Numbered from the stretch's first letter, positions 44,328-54,800 are shown. The stretch: 64,000 bases of DNA from Burkholderiales bacterium (GCA_021732385.1 JAKFVA010000001.1:1-64000); one strand, 5' to 3'. Translations and numbers: made by a program. Notes: generated from the sequence alone by a model not told the origin.

Positions 44328-44591
44328 TCAGGCCGCCAGTTGCAGCAGCGGCATCAGGCCACCACGCTGGTCCAGCGCCACCAGGTCGTCGCAGCCGCCC
44401 ACGTGCGTATCGCCAATGAAGATTTGCGGCACGGTGCGGCGGCCGGTAATTTCCAGCATTTGGGCACGCAGCGCCGGGTTGAGGTCAACCCGGAGATCTT
44501 CCATTTCCAACACGCCGCGGCTGTGCAGCAGTTGCTTGGCGCGAACACAAAAAGGGCAGCTGGCAGTGCTGTAAATCTTGACGGCGGGCAT
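44328..44591 (-). CDS. grxC: Glutaredoxin 3
   Basis: This 87-residue glutaredoxin has active site CPFC (YSTASCPFCVRAKQLL, about residues 11-14) and the GSH-binding RTVPQIFIGDTHVGGCDDL. The start at 44591 (MPAVKIYSTAS) matches the family; the longer frame upstream overlaps the rhodanese gene. It lies 16 bp after the rhodanese gene and before secB. Confidence 0.95.
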   Translation of the reverse strand: MPAVKIYSTASCPFCVRAKQLLHSRGVLEMEDLRVDLNPALRAQMLEITGRRTVPQIFIGDTHVGGCDDLVALDQRGGLMPLLQLAA

Positions 44592-44607
44592 GGCGGAAGG
44601 GTCTTTC

Positions 44608-45084
44608 TCAGGTAGCTTTGTCGGCCGTGGTTTTGGCGGACGTGGCTGGTGTAACTGGCAATTGGGCATTACCAGCGGCGCTGCTTTCAATGGGCAGATT
44701 GGCCTCGCGCCAGGCTTTAAGACCACTGGCCAACGCCTGCGGCTGCGCATAGCCCAGGGTCTTGGCTACAGCCACGGCGCGCAGCGAACGCGCGCCGGTG
44801 GGGCAGACAAAAATAACCGGCACGGCCTTGTTTTTCACCAGCCCTGGCAGCTTGTCCTCAAGCTGGTTGAGCGGGCAATTTTTAGCGCCGATGGCATGGG
44901 CCTGGGCAAATTCTTCAGGCTCGCTGACATCAATCAAAACGCCCTTTTCGCGGTTGATCAGGGTTACAGCGGCTGCACTGGTCAAGCCCTTGGCCGTGGC
45001 CCCTTTGAGCAATGGCCAAATCAGCAGGCCACCCGAAGTCAAGGCAATGCTGAGCAGCAGCCAGTTGTCGATAAAGAATTTCAA
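44608..45084 (-). CDS. Membrane-anchored rhodanese-like protein (YibN-like)
   Basis: This 158-residue protein has one N-terminal helix ([20 protein letters not shown]) and a single rhodanese domain with [20 protein letters not shown] and active-site Cys in [14 protein letters not shown], followed by [11 protein letters not shown]. The tail is Thr/Ala-rich. Such YibN-type proteins lie before grxC-secB in many proteobacteria. It is probably a sulfurtransferase at the inner membrane; the partner is unknown. Divergent from gpmA. Confidence 0.9.
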   Translation of the reverse strand: MKFFIDNWLLLSIALTSGGLLIWPLLKGATAKGLTSAAAVTLINREKGVLIDVSEPEEFAQAHAIGAKNCPLNQLEDKLPGLVKNKAVPVIFVCPTGARSLRAVAVAKTLGYAQPQALASGLKAWREANLPIESSAAGNAQLPVTPATSAKTTADKAT

Positions 45085-45199
45085 TTTGCGCTTTCAGGTC
45101 TATCTTGGCGGCAGGCTCTACCCGGCCATGCCAGATCGAGAACAACTACGCATTTTAGAATCATTGGTTTACCGATGCACTCTCTGCGAGAACAACACC

Positions 45200-45895
45200 A
45201 TGTACAAGATCGTGCTTTTACGCCACGGCGAATCCACCTGGAACCTGGAAAACCGCTTTACCGGCTGGGTCGATGTGGACTTGACGCCCACTGGCATTGA
45301 GCAGGCTAAAGCCGCCGGGCGCCTGCTCAAATCCCAGGGCTTCGACTTTGACGTGACCTACACCAGCGTGCTCAAGCGCGCCATCCGCACTCTGTGGCAC
45401 ACGCTCGACGAAATGGACCGCACTTGGCTGCCCATGGTGCATGCCTGGCGCCTCAACGAGCGCCACTATGGTGCCCTGCAAGGCCTGAACAAGGCCGAAA
45501 CCGCGCAAAAGTTTGGTGAGGCGCAAGTCATGGCCTGGCGCCGCAGCTACGACGTGCCGCCACCAGCCCTGTCAGAAGGCGATCCGCGCAGCGAGCGCGG
45601 TGACATTCGCTATGCCCGGTTGCAGCCGCAGCAAATTCCGCTGACCGAGTGCCTCAAAGACACCGTGGAGCGCGTGCTTCCGCTGTGGAACGAGGCGCTG
45701 GCACCTGCCATCAGGAGCGGCAAGCGCATCATTGTGGCGGCGCACGGCAACTCGATTCGGGCGCTGGTCAAGTACCTGGACGAGGTGTCTGACGCCGATA
45801 TTGTGGGTATCAACATCCCCAATGGTTCACCGCTGGTTTACGAGCTGGACGCACAGCTGAAACCCATGCGCCATTACTATTTGCAAGACCAGTAG
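45200..45895 (+). CDS. gpmA: 2,3-bisphosphoglycerate-dependent phosphoglycerate mutase
   Basis: This 231-residue glycolytic enzyme interconverts 3- and 2-phosphoglycerate. It starts [20 protein letters not shown], with the phospho-His in RHGES, then [29 protein letters not shown] and [16 protein letters not shown], which carries the second catalytic His. Length is slightly under the usual 250. The longer upstream frame overlaps the divergent rhodanese gene, so the ATG at 45200 is used. Confidence 0.96.
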   Translation: MYKIVLLRHGESTWNLENRFTGWVDVDLTPTGIEQAKAAGRLLKSQGFDFDVTYTSVLKRAIRTLWHTLDEMDRTWLPMVHAWRLNERHYGALQGLNKAETAQKFGEAQVMAWRRSYDVPPPALSEGDPRSERGDIRYARLQPQQIPLTECLKDTVERVLPLWNEALAPAIRSGKRIIVAAHGNSIRALVKYLDEVSDADIVGINIPNGSPLVYELDAQLKPMRHYYLQDQ

Positions 45896-46007
45896 ACCAA
45901 TGCCCTAGGGGTATCCCCTTGCCGATACCGTACTGTTTTAGAAGTGCATTGCTGGCGCGTTTCCTGCTGCAACCAGCAGGTGTATATTGCGGTGCAAAGG
46001 GATATTT

Positions 46008-47444
46008 ATGAGCAGCAAACTGAAGATTGCGGGTTGGGTTTCCATTGGCGTGGTGGCTGGTGCCTTGACTACGGTGTCATTGCAAACCGTGGCGCGTGGC
46101 GCACTGGCACCACTGCCGCTGGAAGAATTGCAACAACTCGCTGCCGTTTTTGGTATGGTCAAAAGCGACTACGTGGAGGCGGTTGACGAGAAAAAGCTCA
46201 TCACCGATGCCATCTCGGGCATGGTGGCCAGCTTGGATCCGCACTCGCAGTATTTCGACAAGAAATCTTTCAAGGAATTTCGCGAGGGCACCAGCGGCCG
46301 CTTTGTTGGCGTGGGCATTGAAATTTCCCAGGAAGACGGCTTGGTCAAGGTGGTCTCTCCCATCGAGGGCTCGCCCGCCTTTCGTGCCGGCCTCAAGCCC
46401 AACGACCTGATTACCAAGATTGACGATGGCCTGGTCAAGGGCCTGACGCTTAGCGAGGCTGTCAAGCGCATGCGCGGCGAGCCCGGCACCCGGGTGGTGC
46501 TGATGATTTTCCGCAAGGACGAAAACCGCAGCTTTCCGGTCACCATCACACGCGAAGAAATCAAAACCCAGTCGGTCAAGGGCAAGGTCATTGAGCCTGG
46601 TTACGGCTGGGTGCGGGTGAGCCAGTTCCAGGACCGTACGGTGGACGACTTTGCGCGCAAGATTGAAGAGCTCTATAAAGCCGAGCCCAACATGAAGGGG
46701 CTTGTGCTTGACCTGCGGAATGACCCCGGTGGGTTGCTGGATGCAGCAGTGGCCATATCGGCCGCGTTTTTGCCCGAGAACGTGGTGGTGGTTTCTACCA
46801 ACGGCCAACTGGCCGAGAGCAAGTTCACTTACAAAGCCTCGCCTGAGTTCTACCAGCGGCGCAGCAACACCGACCCACTGCGCCGTCTGCCTGCTGCCAT
46901 CAAGACTGTGCCGTTGGTGGTGCTGGTCAATGAAGGCTCGGCCTCAGCCAGCGAAATCGTGGCTGGTGCCCTGCAAGACCACAAACGCGCCATCCTAATG
47001 GGCAGCCAGACCTTTGGCAAAGGTTCGGTGCAGACCGTGCGCCCCCTGGGCCCCGACAGTGGCCTCAAGCTCACCACCGCGCGCTACTACACCCCCAGCG
47101 GCAAAAGCATTCAGGCCAAGGGTATCCTGCCCGATGTGCCGCTGGATGAAACCGCCGAAGGCAACCTGTTCTCAATCCTGCGCACCCGCGAGGCCGACCT
47201 GGAGAAACACCTGGGCAGCGGCCAGGAAGCCGAGAAGAAAGACGCTGTCCGCGAGAAAGCCCGTGACGAGGCGCGAAGCAAGCTTGAAGAAGAATCCAAA
47301 AAGCCCCAGGCCGAGCGCAAGGTGCCCGAGTTTGGCGCGGATACCGACTTCCAGTTGGCGCAGGCTATCAAACAGCTCAAAGGCCAGCCGGTGCTGATCA
47401 GCAAAACCCAGACCGAGCGCAAAGACGAGAAGAAAGAGAATTGA
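46008..47444 (+). CDS. ctpA: S41 carboxy-terminal processing protease (CtpA)
   Basis: This 478-residue periplasmic protease has an N-terminal signal anchor (MSSKLKIAGWVSIGVVAGAL), a PDZ domain (about 90-170, FVGVGIEISQEDGLVKVVSP) and the S41 catalytic core with Ser in NEGSASASE (308-316) and Lys338 in TFGKGSVQT. The C-terminus is a Lys/Glu-rich coil. It trims envelope protein C-termini or controls peptidoglycan hydrolases. AAGGG precedes the ATG. A hairpin CCTGCTG-CAAC-CAGCAGG lies at 45963-45980, inside the probable 5' leader. Confidence 0.94.
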   Translation: MSSKLKIAGWVSIGVVAGALTTVSLQTVARGALAPLPLEELQQLAAVFGMVKSDYVEAVDEKKLITDAISGMVASLDPHSQYFDKKSFKEFREGTSGRFVGVGIEISQEDGLVKVVSPIEGSPAFRAGLKPNDLITKIDDGLVKGLTLSEAVKRMRGEPGTRVVLMIFRKDENRSFPVTITREEIKTQSVKGKVIEPGYGWVRVSQFQDRTVDDFARKIEELYKAEPNMKGLVLDLRNDPGGLLDAAVAISAAFLPENVVVVSTNGQLAESKFTYKASPEFYQRRSNTDPLRRLPAAIKTVPLVVLVNEGSASASEIVAGALQDHKRAILMGSQTFGKGSVQTVRPLGPDSGLKLTTARYYTPSGKSIQAKGILPDVPLDETAEGNLFSILRTREADLEKHLGSGQEAEKKDAVREKARDEARSKLEEESKKPQAERKVPEFGADTDFQLAQAIKQLKGQPVLISKTQTERKDEKKEN

Positions 47445-48232
47445 ACCAAGCTGTCGGGGCGCCGCAGCCAGCGGCGGCTGATCTCACCGACGGCCAGTTG
47501 CTGCGCTACTCGCGCCACATCCTGCTCAACGAATTTGGCCCGGCGGCGCAGCAACGCTTTTTGGCCGCCCATGTGCTTGTTATAGGCGCAGGTGGCCTGG
47601 GTTCGCCGGTGGTGCTGTATCTGGGTGCAGCCGGGGTGGGCCGCCTGACGCTGGTTGATGACGACACAGTTGACCTGACCAACCTGCAACGCCAGATTGC
47701 ACACAGCCAGGCACGCGTTGGCCAGGCCAAAGTGCAATCCGCGGCAGTTGCGGTGGCCGCGCTCAACCCCGAGGTGCAAGTCACCGCCATCGCCCAACGT
47801 GCCGACGCTGCCCTGCTGCACGCGCTGGTAGCGCAAGCTGATGTGGTGGTGGACTGCTGCGACAACTTCGCCACGCGACATGCCGTCAACGCCGCATGTG
47901 TATTGTTGAAAAAACCCCTGGTCAGCGGCGCGGCGATTCGCTTTGACGGGCAACTGACAGTCTACGACCCGCGCGATGCCCACTCCCCGTGTTATGCCTG
48001 CGTGTTTGCGCCCGACGCGCCGGTAGAGGAAACCCGCTGCAGCGTCATGGGTGTGCTGGCGCCGCTGGTGGGCATTATTGGCAGCATGCAGGCGGCCGAG
48101 GCGCTCAAGCTGCTGGCCCATGGCCACTCGGCGCTGACTGGTCGGCAACTCATGCTGGATGCCCGGCAAATGGAGTGGACCGACTTGCGCGTGCCGCGCA
48201 ACCCGGCTTGCCAGGTTTGCAGCGGCGGCTGA
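47441..48232 (+). CDS. moeB: HesA/MoeB/ThiF family adenylyltransferase
   Basis: This 263-residue E1-like enzyme adenylates the C-terminal Gly of a ubiquitin-like sulfur carrier (MoaD or ThiS). It has RYSRHILLNEFG, the nucleotide loop GAGGLGSPVVLYLGAAGVG, DDDTVDLTNLQRQIAHSQAR and two CxxC zinc pairs (CYAC, CQVC). There is no rhodanese C-terminus, so it is MoeB-like rather than MoeZ-like. The start is a TTG whose TTGA overlaps the ctpA stop, an uncommon coupled non-ATG start. MoeB or ThiF cannot be told apart by sequence alone. A molybdopterin role would suit the formate dehydrogenases. Confidence 0.85.
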   Translation: MNQAVGAPQPAAADLTDGQLLRYSRHILLNEFGPAAQQRFLAAHVLVIGAGGLGSPVVLYLGAAGVGRLTLVDDDTVDLTNLQRQIAHSQARVGQAKVQSAAVAVAALNPEVQVTAIAQRADAALLHALVAQADVVVDCCDNFATRHAVNAACVLLKKPLVSGAAIRFDGQLTVYDPRDAHSPCYACVFAPDAPVEETRCSVMGVLAPLVGIIGSMQAAEALKLLAHGHSALTGRQLMLDARQMEWTDLRVPRNPACQVCSGG

Positions 48233-48318
48233 CATCAAGGCGTTTTTGTTGTCTTTCTTGCCTTGCAAGCCTTTGCAAGGTCATTAACCATTTCAGCCAC
48301 CCACTCTACAATCAAGCC

Positions 48319-49779
48319 ATGATTTCACGCGAACCCACCATTGAACGCCTGGCCATAGCCCAGCAGTTGCTGCTCACCCCTTTTGGCCTCGACGAGTCGC
48401 ACCTAACGCGCGCCCTGGCCGAGATCAAATCGCACCAAGTCGATGACGCCGACCTGTACTTTCAGTACACCCGCTCAGAGGGCTGGAGTCTGGAAGAAGG
48501 GATTGTAAAAAGTGGCAGCTTCAGCATTGACCAAGGGGTGGGCGTGCGCGCCGTGAGCGGCGAGAAGACCGCATTCGCGTATTCAGACGATATTTCCTGG
48601 GCCAGCCTGCTGGATGCGGCACACAACGTGCGCTCCATTTCTGCCGCCGGGCAAAACAAGCGCGCCAAAGTAGTCAACCGTCAAATCGCCAAAAGCCGTG
48701 TGCTGTACGGCCAGAGCGACCCGATTGCCAGCCTGGACTCCACGCAAAAAGTGGCTTTGCTGGGCGAGGTCGAGCAGCGCGCCCGTGCCAAGGACCCACG
48801 CGTGGTGCAAGTCATGGCGGGCCTTGCCAGCGAATACGACGTGGTGCTGGTAGCCCGCGCCGACGGTACGCTGGCAGCAGACGTACGACCGCTGGTGCGC
48901 CTGTCAGTCACCGTTATTGCCGAGCAAAATGGCCGCCGCGAAATGGGTTCAAGCGGCGGTGGTGGTCGTTTTGCGCTGGCCTATTTTGACGCCGCGCGGG
49001 TGCAGGAATACGTTGATGAGGCTGTCAATGCCGCGCTAACCAACCTGGAAGCACGCCCCGCACCAGCGGGCGAAATGACCGTGGTACTTGGCCCTGGCTG
49101 GCCCGGCATCTTGCTGCACGAGGCCATTGGCCACGGGCTGGAAGGCGACTTCAACCGCAAGGGCTCCAGCGCGTTTGCCGGGCGCATTGGCCAGCGTGTA
49201 GCAGCCAAAGGCGTCACGGTGCTGGACGACGGCACTATCGCTGACCGGCGCGGCTCGCTCAATGTGGATGACGAAGGTAACGCCAGCCAACGCAATGTGC
49301 TGATTGAAGACGGCATCTTGTGCGGCTACATCCAAGATTCAATGAACGCGCGCCTTATGGGCGTCAAACCCACCGGCAATGGCCGCCGCGAGAGTTACGC
49401 CCATATCCCGATGCCGCGCATGACCAATACCTACATGTTGGGCGGGGACAAAGACCCCAAGGAAATTATTGCAAGCATTAAAAAAGGCCTGTACGCCAGC
49501 AACTTTGGTGGTGGCCAGGTGGACATTACCTCGGGCAAATTTGTGTTCTCGGCCAGTGAAGCCTTCTGGGTGGAAAACGGCAAGATTCTTTACCCGGTCA
49601 AGGGTGCCACGCTGGTGGGTAATGGTCCTGATTCACTCACCCGCGTCAGCATGATTGGCAACGACATGGCACTCGACAGCGGTGTCGGCACCTGCGGCAA
49701 GGAAGGTCAGAGTGTGCCTGTTGGCGTAGGCCAGCCCACGCTGCGTATTGACGGTCTGACTGTGGGCGGCACAGCTTAG
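48319..49779 (+). CDS. tldD: Metalloprotease TldD
   Basis: TldD forms a heterodimeric zinc protease with TldE/PmbA that degrades unfolded peptides and processes microcin/CcdA substrates. This 486-residue protein has the zinc motif HEAIGHGLEGD (HExxxH) near residue 265, preceded by VVLGPGWPGILL, and the C-terminal GNGPDSLTRVSMIGNDMALD, GVGTCGKEGQSVPVGVGQP. No tldE is in view. The gene is followed by an unknown 181-residue protein; the ATG is at 48319. Confidence 0.95.
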   Translation: MISREPTIERLAIAQQLLLTPFGLDESHLTRALAEIKSHQVDDADLYFQYTRSEGWSLEEGIVKSGSFSIDQGVGVRAVSGEKTAFAYSDDISWASLLDAAHNVRSISAAGQNKRAKVVNRQIAKSRVLYGQSDPIASLDSTQKVALLGEVEQRARAKDPRVVQVMAGLASEYDVVLVARADGTLAADVRPLVRLSVTVIAEQNGRREMGSSGGGGRFALAYFDAARVQEYVDEAVNAALTNLEARPAPAGEMTVVLGPGWPGILLHEAIGHGLEGDFNRKGSSAFAGRIGQRVAAKGVTVLDDGTIADRRGSLNVDDEGNASQRNVLIEDGILCGYIQDSMNARLMGVKPTGNGRRESYAHIPMPRMTNTYMLGGDKDPKEIIASIKKGLYASNFGGGQVDITSGKFVFSASEAFWVENGKILYPVKGATLVGNGPDSLTRVSMIGNDMALDSGVGTCGKEGQSVPVGVGQPTLRIDGLTVGGTA

Positions 49780-49813
49780 CCACCAAAACACGGCCCCAGC
49801 GAGCGTAACTGCC

Positions 49814-50359
49814 ATGCCAGCGCGCCCATCGCAAATTTCCAGCATGCAGGAATTTTCGCAGCTCAGCGAGTTTTTGCGTACTGCGGTGGCCGACGAAGAA
49901 GCGCAGCAAATGGGCGACAGCATGAGCGCGTTGGCTGACCACGCTCAGGCCATGACCAGACAAATTCGGGTGGGTATCGCGCGCCAGGACTGGGCGGCTT
50001 TGCTAATGGATTTCTTGACTGAATTGCGCCAACACAAGGCTTTTGTAGTGGCGCTCAGCCCCGGCTGGCGCGGACTGTACGAGTACCCCAATTACCTCAA
50101 TGCACTGAACAATTTCCGCGTACTGATTGGCCAATGGCTGCTGCACATTGCCGAGCCCGAATCGGATGAGCCCACTGCGCCACCCGGCTTGACCGATTTT
50201 GAGCCGATGGTCTGGCGCACCATTGGCGAGGGCATGCTGTTGATTGACATGTACCAGGAACTGGCTCAACGCACTGAGCCCGGCTCGGTTCTTGGCGAGC
50301 TCGACGACACGCGGCTGGCGCGCGCAAAAACCTGGTGGGAGCGCTTGCGTGGGAGCTAA
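49814..50359 (+). CDS. Conserved-looking hypothetical protein (181 aa)
   Basis: This soluble, largely helical 181-residue protein has no recognised domain. Notable segments are FSQLSEFLRTAVADEEAQQM, an amphipathic middle (RVGIARQDWAALLMDFLTEL), GWRGLYEYPNYLNALNNFRV, and the C-terminal RTIGEGMLLIDMYQELAQRT. Codon use resembles the neighbouring core genes. It starts 34 bp after tldD and precedes the aroG leader, so it is probably cotranscribed with tldD. A second ATG eleven codons in is possible. I do not assign a function. Confidence 0.7.
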   Translation: MPARPSQISSMQEFSQLSEFLRTAVADEEAQQMGDSMSALADHAQAMTRQIRVGIARQDWAALLMDFLTELRQHKAFVVALSPGWRGLYEYPNYLNALNNFRVLIGQWLLHIAEPESDEPTAPPGLTDFEPMVWRTIGEGMLLIDMYQELAQRTEPGSVLGELDDTRLARAKTWWERLRGS

Positions 50360-50423
50360 GCGCTATCGCGGTGATAGCTGCATATGCCGCAGGCCAAAAC
50401 AGCCCTGTGCTACAGTCCATGCA

Positions 50424-50492
50424 ATGAACAGTTTGGCTTTTCACTTTTATTTTTATTTCTCAGTCCCCGGCGGACGAGAGGCCTTCGCTTAA
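50424..50492 (+). CDS. Phe/Tyr-rich leader peptide of aroG attenuator
   Basis: This 22-codon frame begins MNSLAFHFYFYFSVPGG and ends REAFA, then TAA at 50490. Residues 6-12 are F-H-F-Y-F-Y-F, encoded by TTT CAC TTT TAT TTT TAT TTC. A run of Phe and Tyr codons immediately before a terminator hairpin and a DAHP synthase gene is the classical design of a ribosome-mediated attenuator that senses charged tRNA-Phe and tRNA-Tyr. It is too short for standard gene calling. Confidence 0.8.
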   Translation: MNSLAFHFYFYFSVPGGREAFA

Positions 50493-50543
50493 GCCAAGCC
50501 CCCCTCGAAGCAACCGCCGGCCCACAAGCCCGGCGGTTTTTTT
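50467..50543 (+). terminator. aroG attenuator: terminator and competing antiterminator
   Basis: Terminator stem CCGCCGG (50514-50520) pairs with CCGGCGG (50530-50536) and is followed by seven T residues (50537-50543). The same 7-mer CCGGCGG also occurs at 50467-50473, within the Pro-Gly-Gly codons of the leader peptide, so it can pair with 50514-50520 instead and prevent termination. A ribosome stalled on the Phe/Tyr codons leaves 50467-50473 free; one that finishes the peptide covers it. Confidence 0.78.
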
Positions 50544-50593
50544 ATGTCTTTTTCAAGCTGCTTTTGCTGTATTCCTGATCTGGAGCCACTTCG

Positions 50594-51724
50594 ATGAACA
50601 CCGACCAACGCACTTCCACCCCCCCTTGGTATCCAGCCTCGTCCCAGCCTGCCGATCGCACCAGCCAGACCGACGACGAACGCATCAAGGACATTACTGT
50701 GTTGCCGCCTCCCGAGCATTTGATCCGCTTTTTTCCGATTCGCGGTACACCCGTCGAGTCGCTAATTGCCAGTACGCGAAAAAGCATCACGCAAATTTTG
50801 CATGGCAAGGACGACCGGCTACTGGTCATCATTGGCCCTTGTTCAATCCACGACCCGGTGGCTGCGCTGGAGTATGCGCGAAAGCTTAAAGTGCAGCGCG
50901 ACAAATACGCCGACACGCTGGAGATTGTGATGCGCGTGTATTTTGAAAAACCGCGCACCACCGTCGGCTGGAAAGGCCTGATTAACGACCCGTATCTGGA
51001 CGAGAGCTTTCGCATTGACGAGGGCTTACGCATGGCCCGCCAGCTTTTGATTGACATCAACCGCTTGGGCTTGCCAGCGGGTAGCGAATTTCTCGACGTG
51101 ATTTCGCCGCAGTACATTGGCGACCTTATCAGTTGGGGCGCGATTGGCGCGCGCACGACCGAAAGCCAGGTGCACCGCGAACTGGCCTCGGGCCTGTCAG
51201 CGCCGATAGGCTTCAAGAACGGCACCGACGGCAACATCCGCATCGCCACCGACGCCATTCAGGCAGCGGCTCGTGGCCACCACTTCTTGTCAGTGCACAA
51301 AAACGGCCAAGTGGCCATTGTGCAAACCGCTGGCAACCCCGACTGCCATGTGATTTTGCGTGGCGGTAAAGCGCCCAATTACGACGCTGCCAGCGTGGCC
51401 ACCGCCTGCAAAGATTTGGACGCAGCCAAGATGCCCCCAACCTTGATGGTCGATTTGAGCCACGCCAACAGCAGCAAGCAGCACCAAAAGCAAATTGAAG
51501 TGGCTAGCGACATTGCCACGCAAATCAGCGGCGGCTCGCGCAGCATCTTTGGCGTGATGGTGGAGAGCCACCTGCAGGCTGGTGCGCAAAAATTCACACC
51601 CGGCAAAGACAACCAGCATGCACTCACTTATGGCCAAAGCATCACCGATGCCTGCCTGGGTTGGGACGATTCGCTGCCGGTGCTCGATGTGCTGTCGCAA
51701 GCGGTGAAAACGCGGCGCGGCTAA
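50594..51724 (+). CDS. aroG: 3-deoxy-7-phosphoheptulonate synthase, class I
   Basis: DAHP synthase condenses PEP and erythrose-4-phosphate at the entry of the shikimate pathway. This 376-residue type I-alpha enzyme has STRKSITQILHGKDDRLLVI, IGPCSIHDP (metal/substrate Cys), VYFEKPRTTVGWKGLINDP, GFKNGTDGNIRIATDA, ILRGGKAPNY and LMVDLSHANSSKQHQKQ. Feedback type (Phe or Tyr) is not decided by eye, but the leader peptide is rich in both. It is the gene controlled by the upstream attenuator. Confidence 0.95.
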   Translation: MNTDQRTSTPPWYPASSQPADRTSQTDDERIKDITVLPPPEHLIRFFPIRGTPVESLIASTRKSITQILHGKDDRLLVIIGPCSIHDPVAALEYARKLKVQRDKYADTLEIVMRVYFEKPRTTVGWKGLINDPYLDESFRIDEGLRMARQLLIDINRLGLPAGSEFLDVISPQYIGDLISWGAIGARTTESQVHRELASGLSAPIGFKNGTDGNIRIATDAIQAAARGHHFLSVHKNGQVAIVQTAGNPDCHVILRGGKAPNYDAASVATACKDLDAAKMPPTLMVDLSHANSSKQHQKQIEVASDIATQISGGSRSIFGVMVESHLQAGAQKFTPGKDNQHALTYGQSITDACLGWDDSLPVLDVLSQAVKTRRG

Positions 51725-51801
51725 GCCGTTTGAACACGGCAAGGCTGGCGCGCGCTGCCGTATAGTGTTGCCACCACTTCACGCGCCCACAGAACCCTCT
51801 C

Positions 51802-54800
51802 ATGCAAGGCCAGCTTTTTTCGCAAGATTTTTTACTGCGTGGAATAAGTGAAACGCCACCTTGGCAGGCATTGCATGATGCGCCCGGCAGGTATGCGGAT
51901 TTTTGCAGCGTCCTACAAGCCGTATTCAAAAATTGCGAGGCGCAAACCACCCTGAACGAGGCGCAAACCGAGCAAGAAATCATCGCGCGGGCTTTACGCT
52001 TGTTGGGCTGGGGCCAAGACACGCTGCCGCAAGTCAACATGAGCGTCAAAGGCCGTGAAGACGTGCCCGACCACCTGCTGTTTGCCAGCCCTGCCAAAAA
52101 AGCCGACGCACTGGCTGAGAGCCAAGACCCCAACCGCTACCGCCACGGCATTGCCGTGCTGGAGGCCAAGCGCTGGCTGCGCCCACTGGACCGCGGCGAC
52201 ACCAGTGCCGTGCGCGACGCGCGCGATCCGGACGCGCCGTCTTCCCAAATGCTGCGCTACTTGAGCCGTGCCGACGTGGTGTCCGACCGCGCCATCAAGT
52301 GGGGCGTGCTAACCAACGGCGCGGTCTGGCGGCTGTATTGGCAAGACGCCCGCTCGCGTGCTGAAGAGTTCTTTGAAATCGACTTGACCGCCGCGCTGCA
52401 GTTGCCCGGCTTTCAACCCGAGTTCGACGAAATCGAACCAGCGCATGCCCTCAAACTGTTTTACCTGCTGTTTCAGCGCGAGGCATTTTTGCCGCAAAGC
52501 TGGGACGCCACGGGCCGCAGCCTGCATGCTTATGCGCTGAATGAAGCACGGCGTTATGAAGAAAAAGTGGCGCAAGACCTGGGCCAGCGCGTGTTTACCG
52601 AGGTCTTTCCCCTGCTGGCCCAAGCCTTGGCCAAAGGCGACCCGCAGGCGCAAACCCAGCTAGCCGGTTTCGGCCAGTTCAGCCGCCCGCAATACACCGA
52701 AGCGTACTTGGACGAAGTGCGCGAGGCAACGCTGGTGCTGCTGTACCGCCTGTTGTTTTTGTTCTATGCGGAAGACCGCAACTTGCTGCCGGTGCGCGAT
52801 GCGCGCTACACGCCCTATAGCATGCGCGGCTTGCGGCTGGAGGTGCAAGAAAAGATCGATGCGGGGGCAAAGTTTTCCAGCACCTTGTCGAAGTTTTGGT
52901 TAACGCTTAAAAGCGTCTTTGAGTTGATTGATGTGGGTGACGACAGCATCGGCATGCCCGCCTACAACGGCGGCTTATTCGATCAAAAGCGCTCGCTGCT
53001 GCTGGAGCGAACCAAAGTCCCCGACGCCATCATCGCCCCATTAATCGACGCGCTCTCACGCCGCACCGAAGAGCTGCTACGCGGCTGGATCAATTACCGC
53101 GACCTCTCGGTGGCCCACCTGGGCGGCATTTACGAGCGCCTGCTCGACTACACCTTGGTGCACGAGGTGGTGGCAGCCGACACCTACAAAGACATTGCCG
53201 AGGTCAACCGCATCACCGCGCTGCCCGCCAGCTTTGCGCGCAAAGTCTCGGGCAGTTATTACACGCATGACGACCTGGTGCGCCTGATTCTGCGCGAATC
53301 CATTGGCCTGCTGGCGCAAGAGCGAAGCCAGGTGTTTGGCGCGCATATTGCCAAGCTGAAAAAGAAAACCGCGCTCAACCCCGCAGACTGGGCCGCACTA
53401 GACACGCAAGACCCGGCCAGCGCCTTGCTGCAACTCAAAATTTGCGACCCCGCCATGGGTAGCGGCCATTTTTTGGTGGCCCTGGTGGACGACCTGGCTG
53501 ACCGTGTGCTCGAAGCCGTTAGCAGCAGCACCCACCTGGTCAATGCCCAGCCTTGGGCCGCGCATTTGGTGGAATCGGGCCGCCCCTGGGAAAGTCCGGT
53601 TTCGGCGCGTATTGCCCATATTCGCCGCAGCATCCAGGCCAATGCCCGGCAGCACGGCTGGGCCGTGACCGACGCGCAACTGGACGACCGCCACATGGTG
53701 CGCCGCATGGTGCTGAAAAAATGCGTGTTTGGCGTGGACAAAAACCCGATGGCGGTGGAGCTAGCCAAAACCGCGCTGTGGCTGCATACCTTCACCGTGG
53801 GCGCGCCCCTAAGCTTTCTGGACCACCACCTGAAAACCGGCGACAGCCTGCATGGCGAGCAGTTGCCCACCGTGCAGCGCGGCTTGCAGGCGCTGGGTGC
53901 GCTGCTGCTGCAAGGTGAGTTTGACCGCCTGGCCGTGGTGGGCAAAAACATTGCCCAGGTGGCCGACTTGACTGACGTGGACATTGCCGAAGCGCACCTG
54001 TCCAAACAGCTCGCGCACGAGGCCGACGCGCTGATAGCGCCGCTGCATGCCGTGCTGGACTTTTGGCGCGCCCTGCGCTGGCTCATCCCCGGCTGGCCCG
54101 CCAGCAGCATGGGTCAACTGGCCAAACTCCTCAAAGCAGACGGCACCACATCCAACCCGTTGCTTGCCGGTTTGGTCAAACTGCTGGAGCCCGGCCAAAA
54201 CCTGGTGCACGTGCTGGGCGCTGGCGTGCTGGAAGGGGACGACGCAGACTGCACGGCTGCCAATGCGTTAATCGCCCGCGCCCGTGCCCTGAGCAAAAGC
54301 GAAACGTTTTTTCACTGGTGGACCAGCTTTCCCACCGTGTTTGGCGCAGGCAGCGCCGGCGGTTTTGACGCCGTCATTGGCAACCCGCCGTGGGACCGCA
54401 TCAAGCTGCAAGAGGTCGAGTGGTTTGCCGAGCGCAGCCCGGCCATTGCCGCCCAGCCGCGCGCGGCCGACCGCAAAAAAATGATTGCCGCGCTGCAGGG
54501 CATCAAGATGAAACAAACCGCCACCCACCTGCCACCGCGGGTGGACTTGTGGGCGCACTACCAACGGGCGGTGGAACGTGCCGATGCCAATGCCCGCGTG
54601 GTGGGCAATGGCAAGCTCGGCAGTGGCGACTACCCGCTGCTGGGCGGTGGCGACGTGAACTTGTACAGCCTGTTTGTGGAGCGGGCGCAGGCGCTGGTTC
54701 ACCCCGGCGGCCTGGTGGCGCTGCTCACGCCAAGCGGCATTGCGGCAGACAAAGGCGCGGCACCGTTTTTCAGCAGCCTCAGCGGCAGCGGGCGGCTGGG

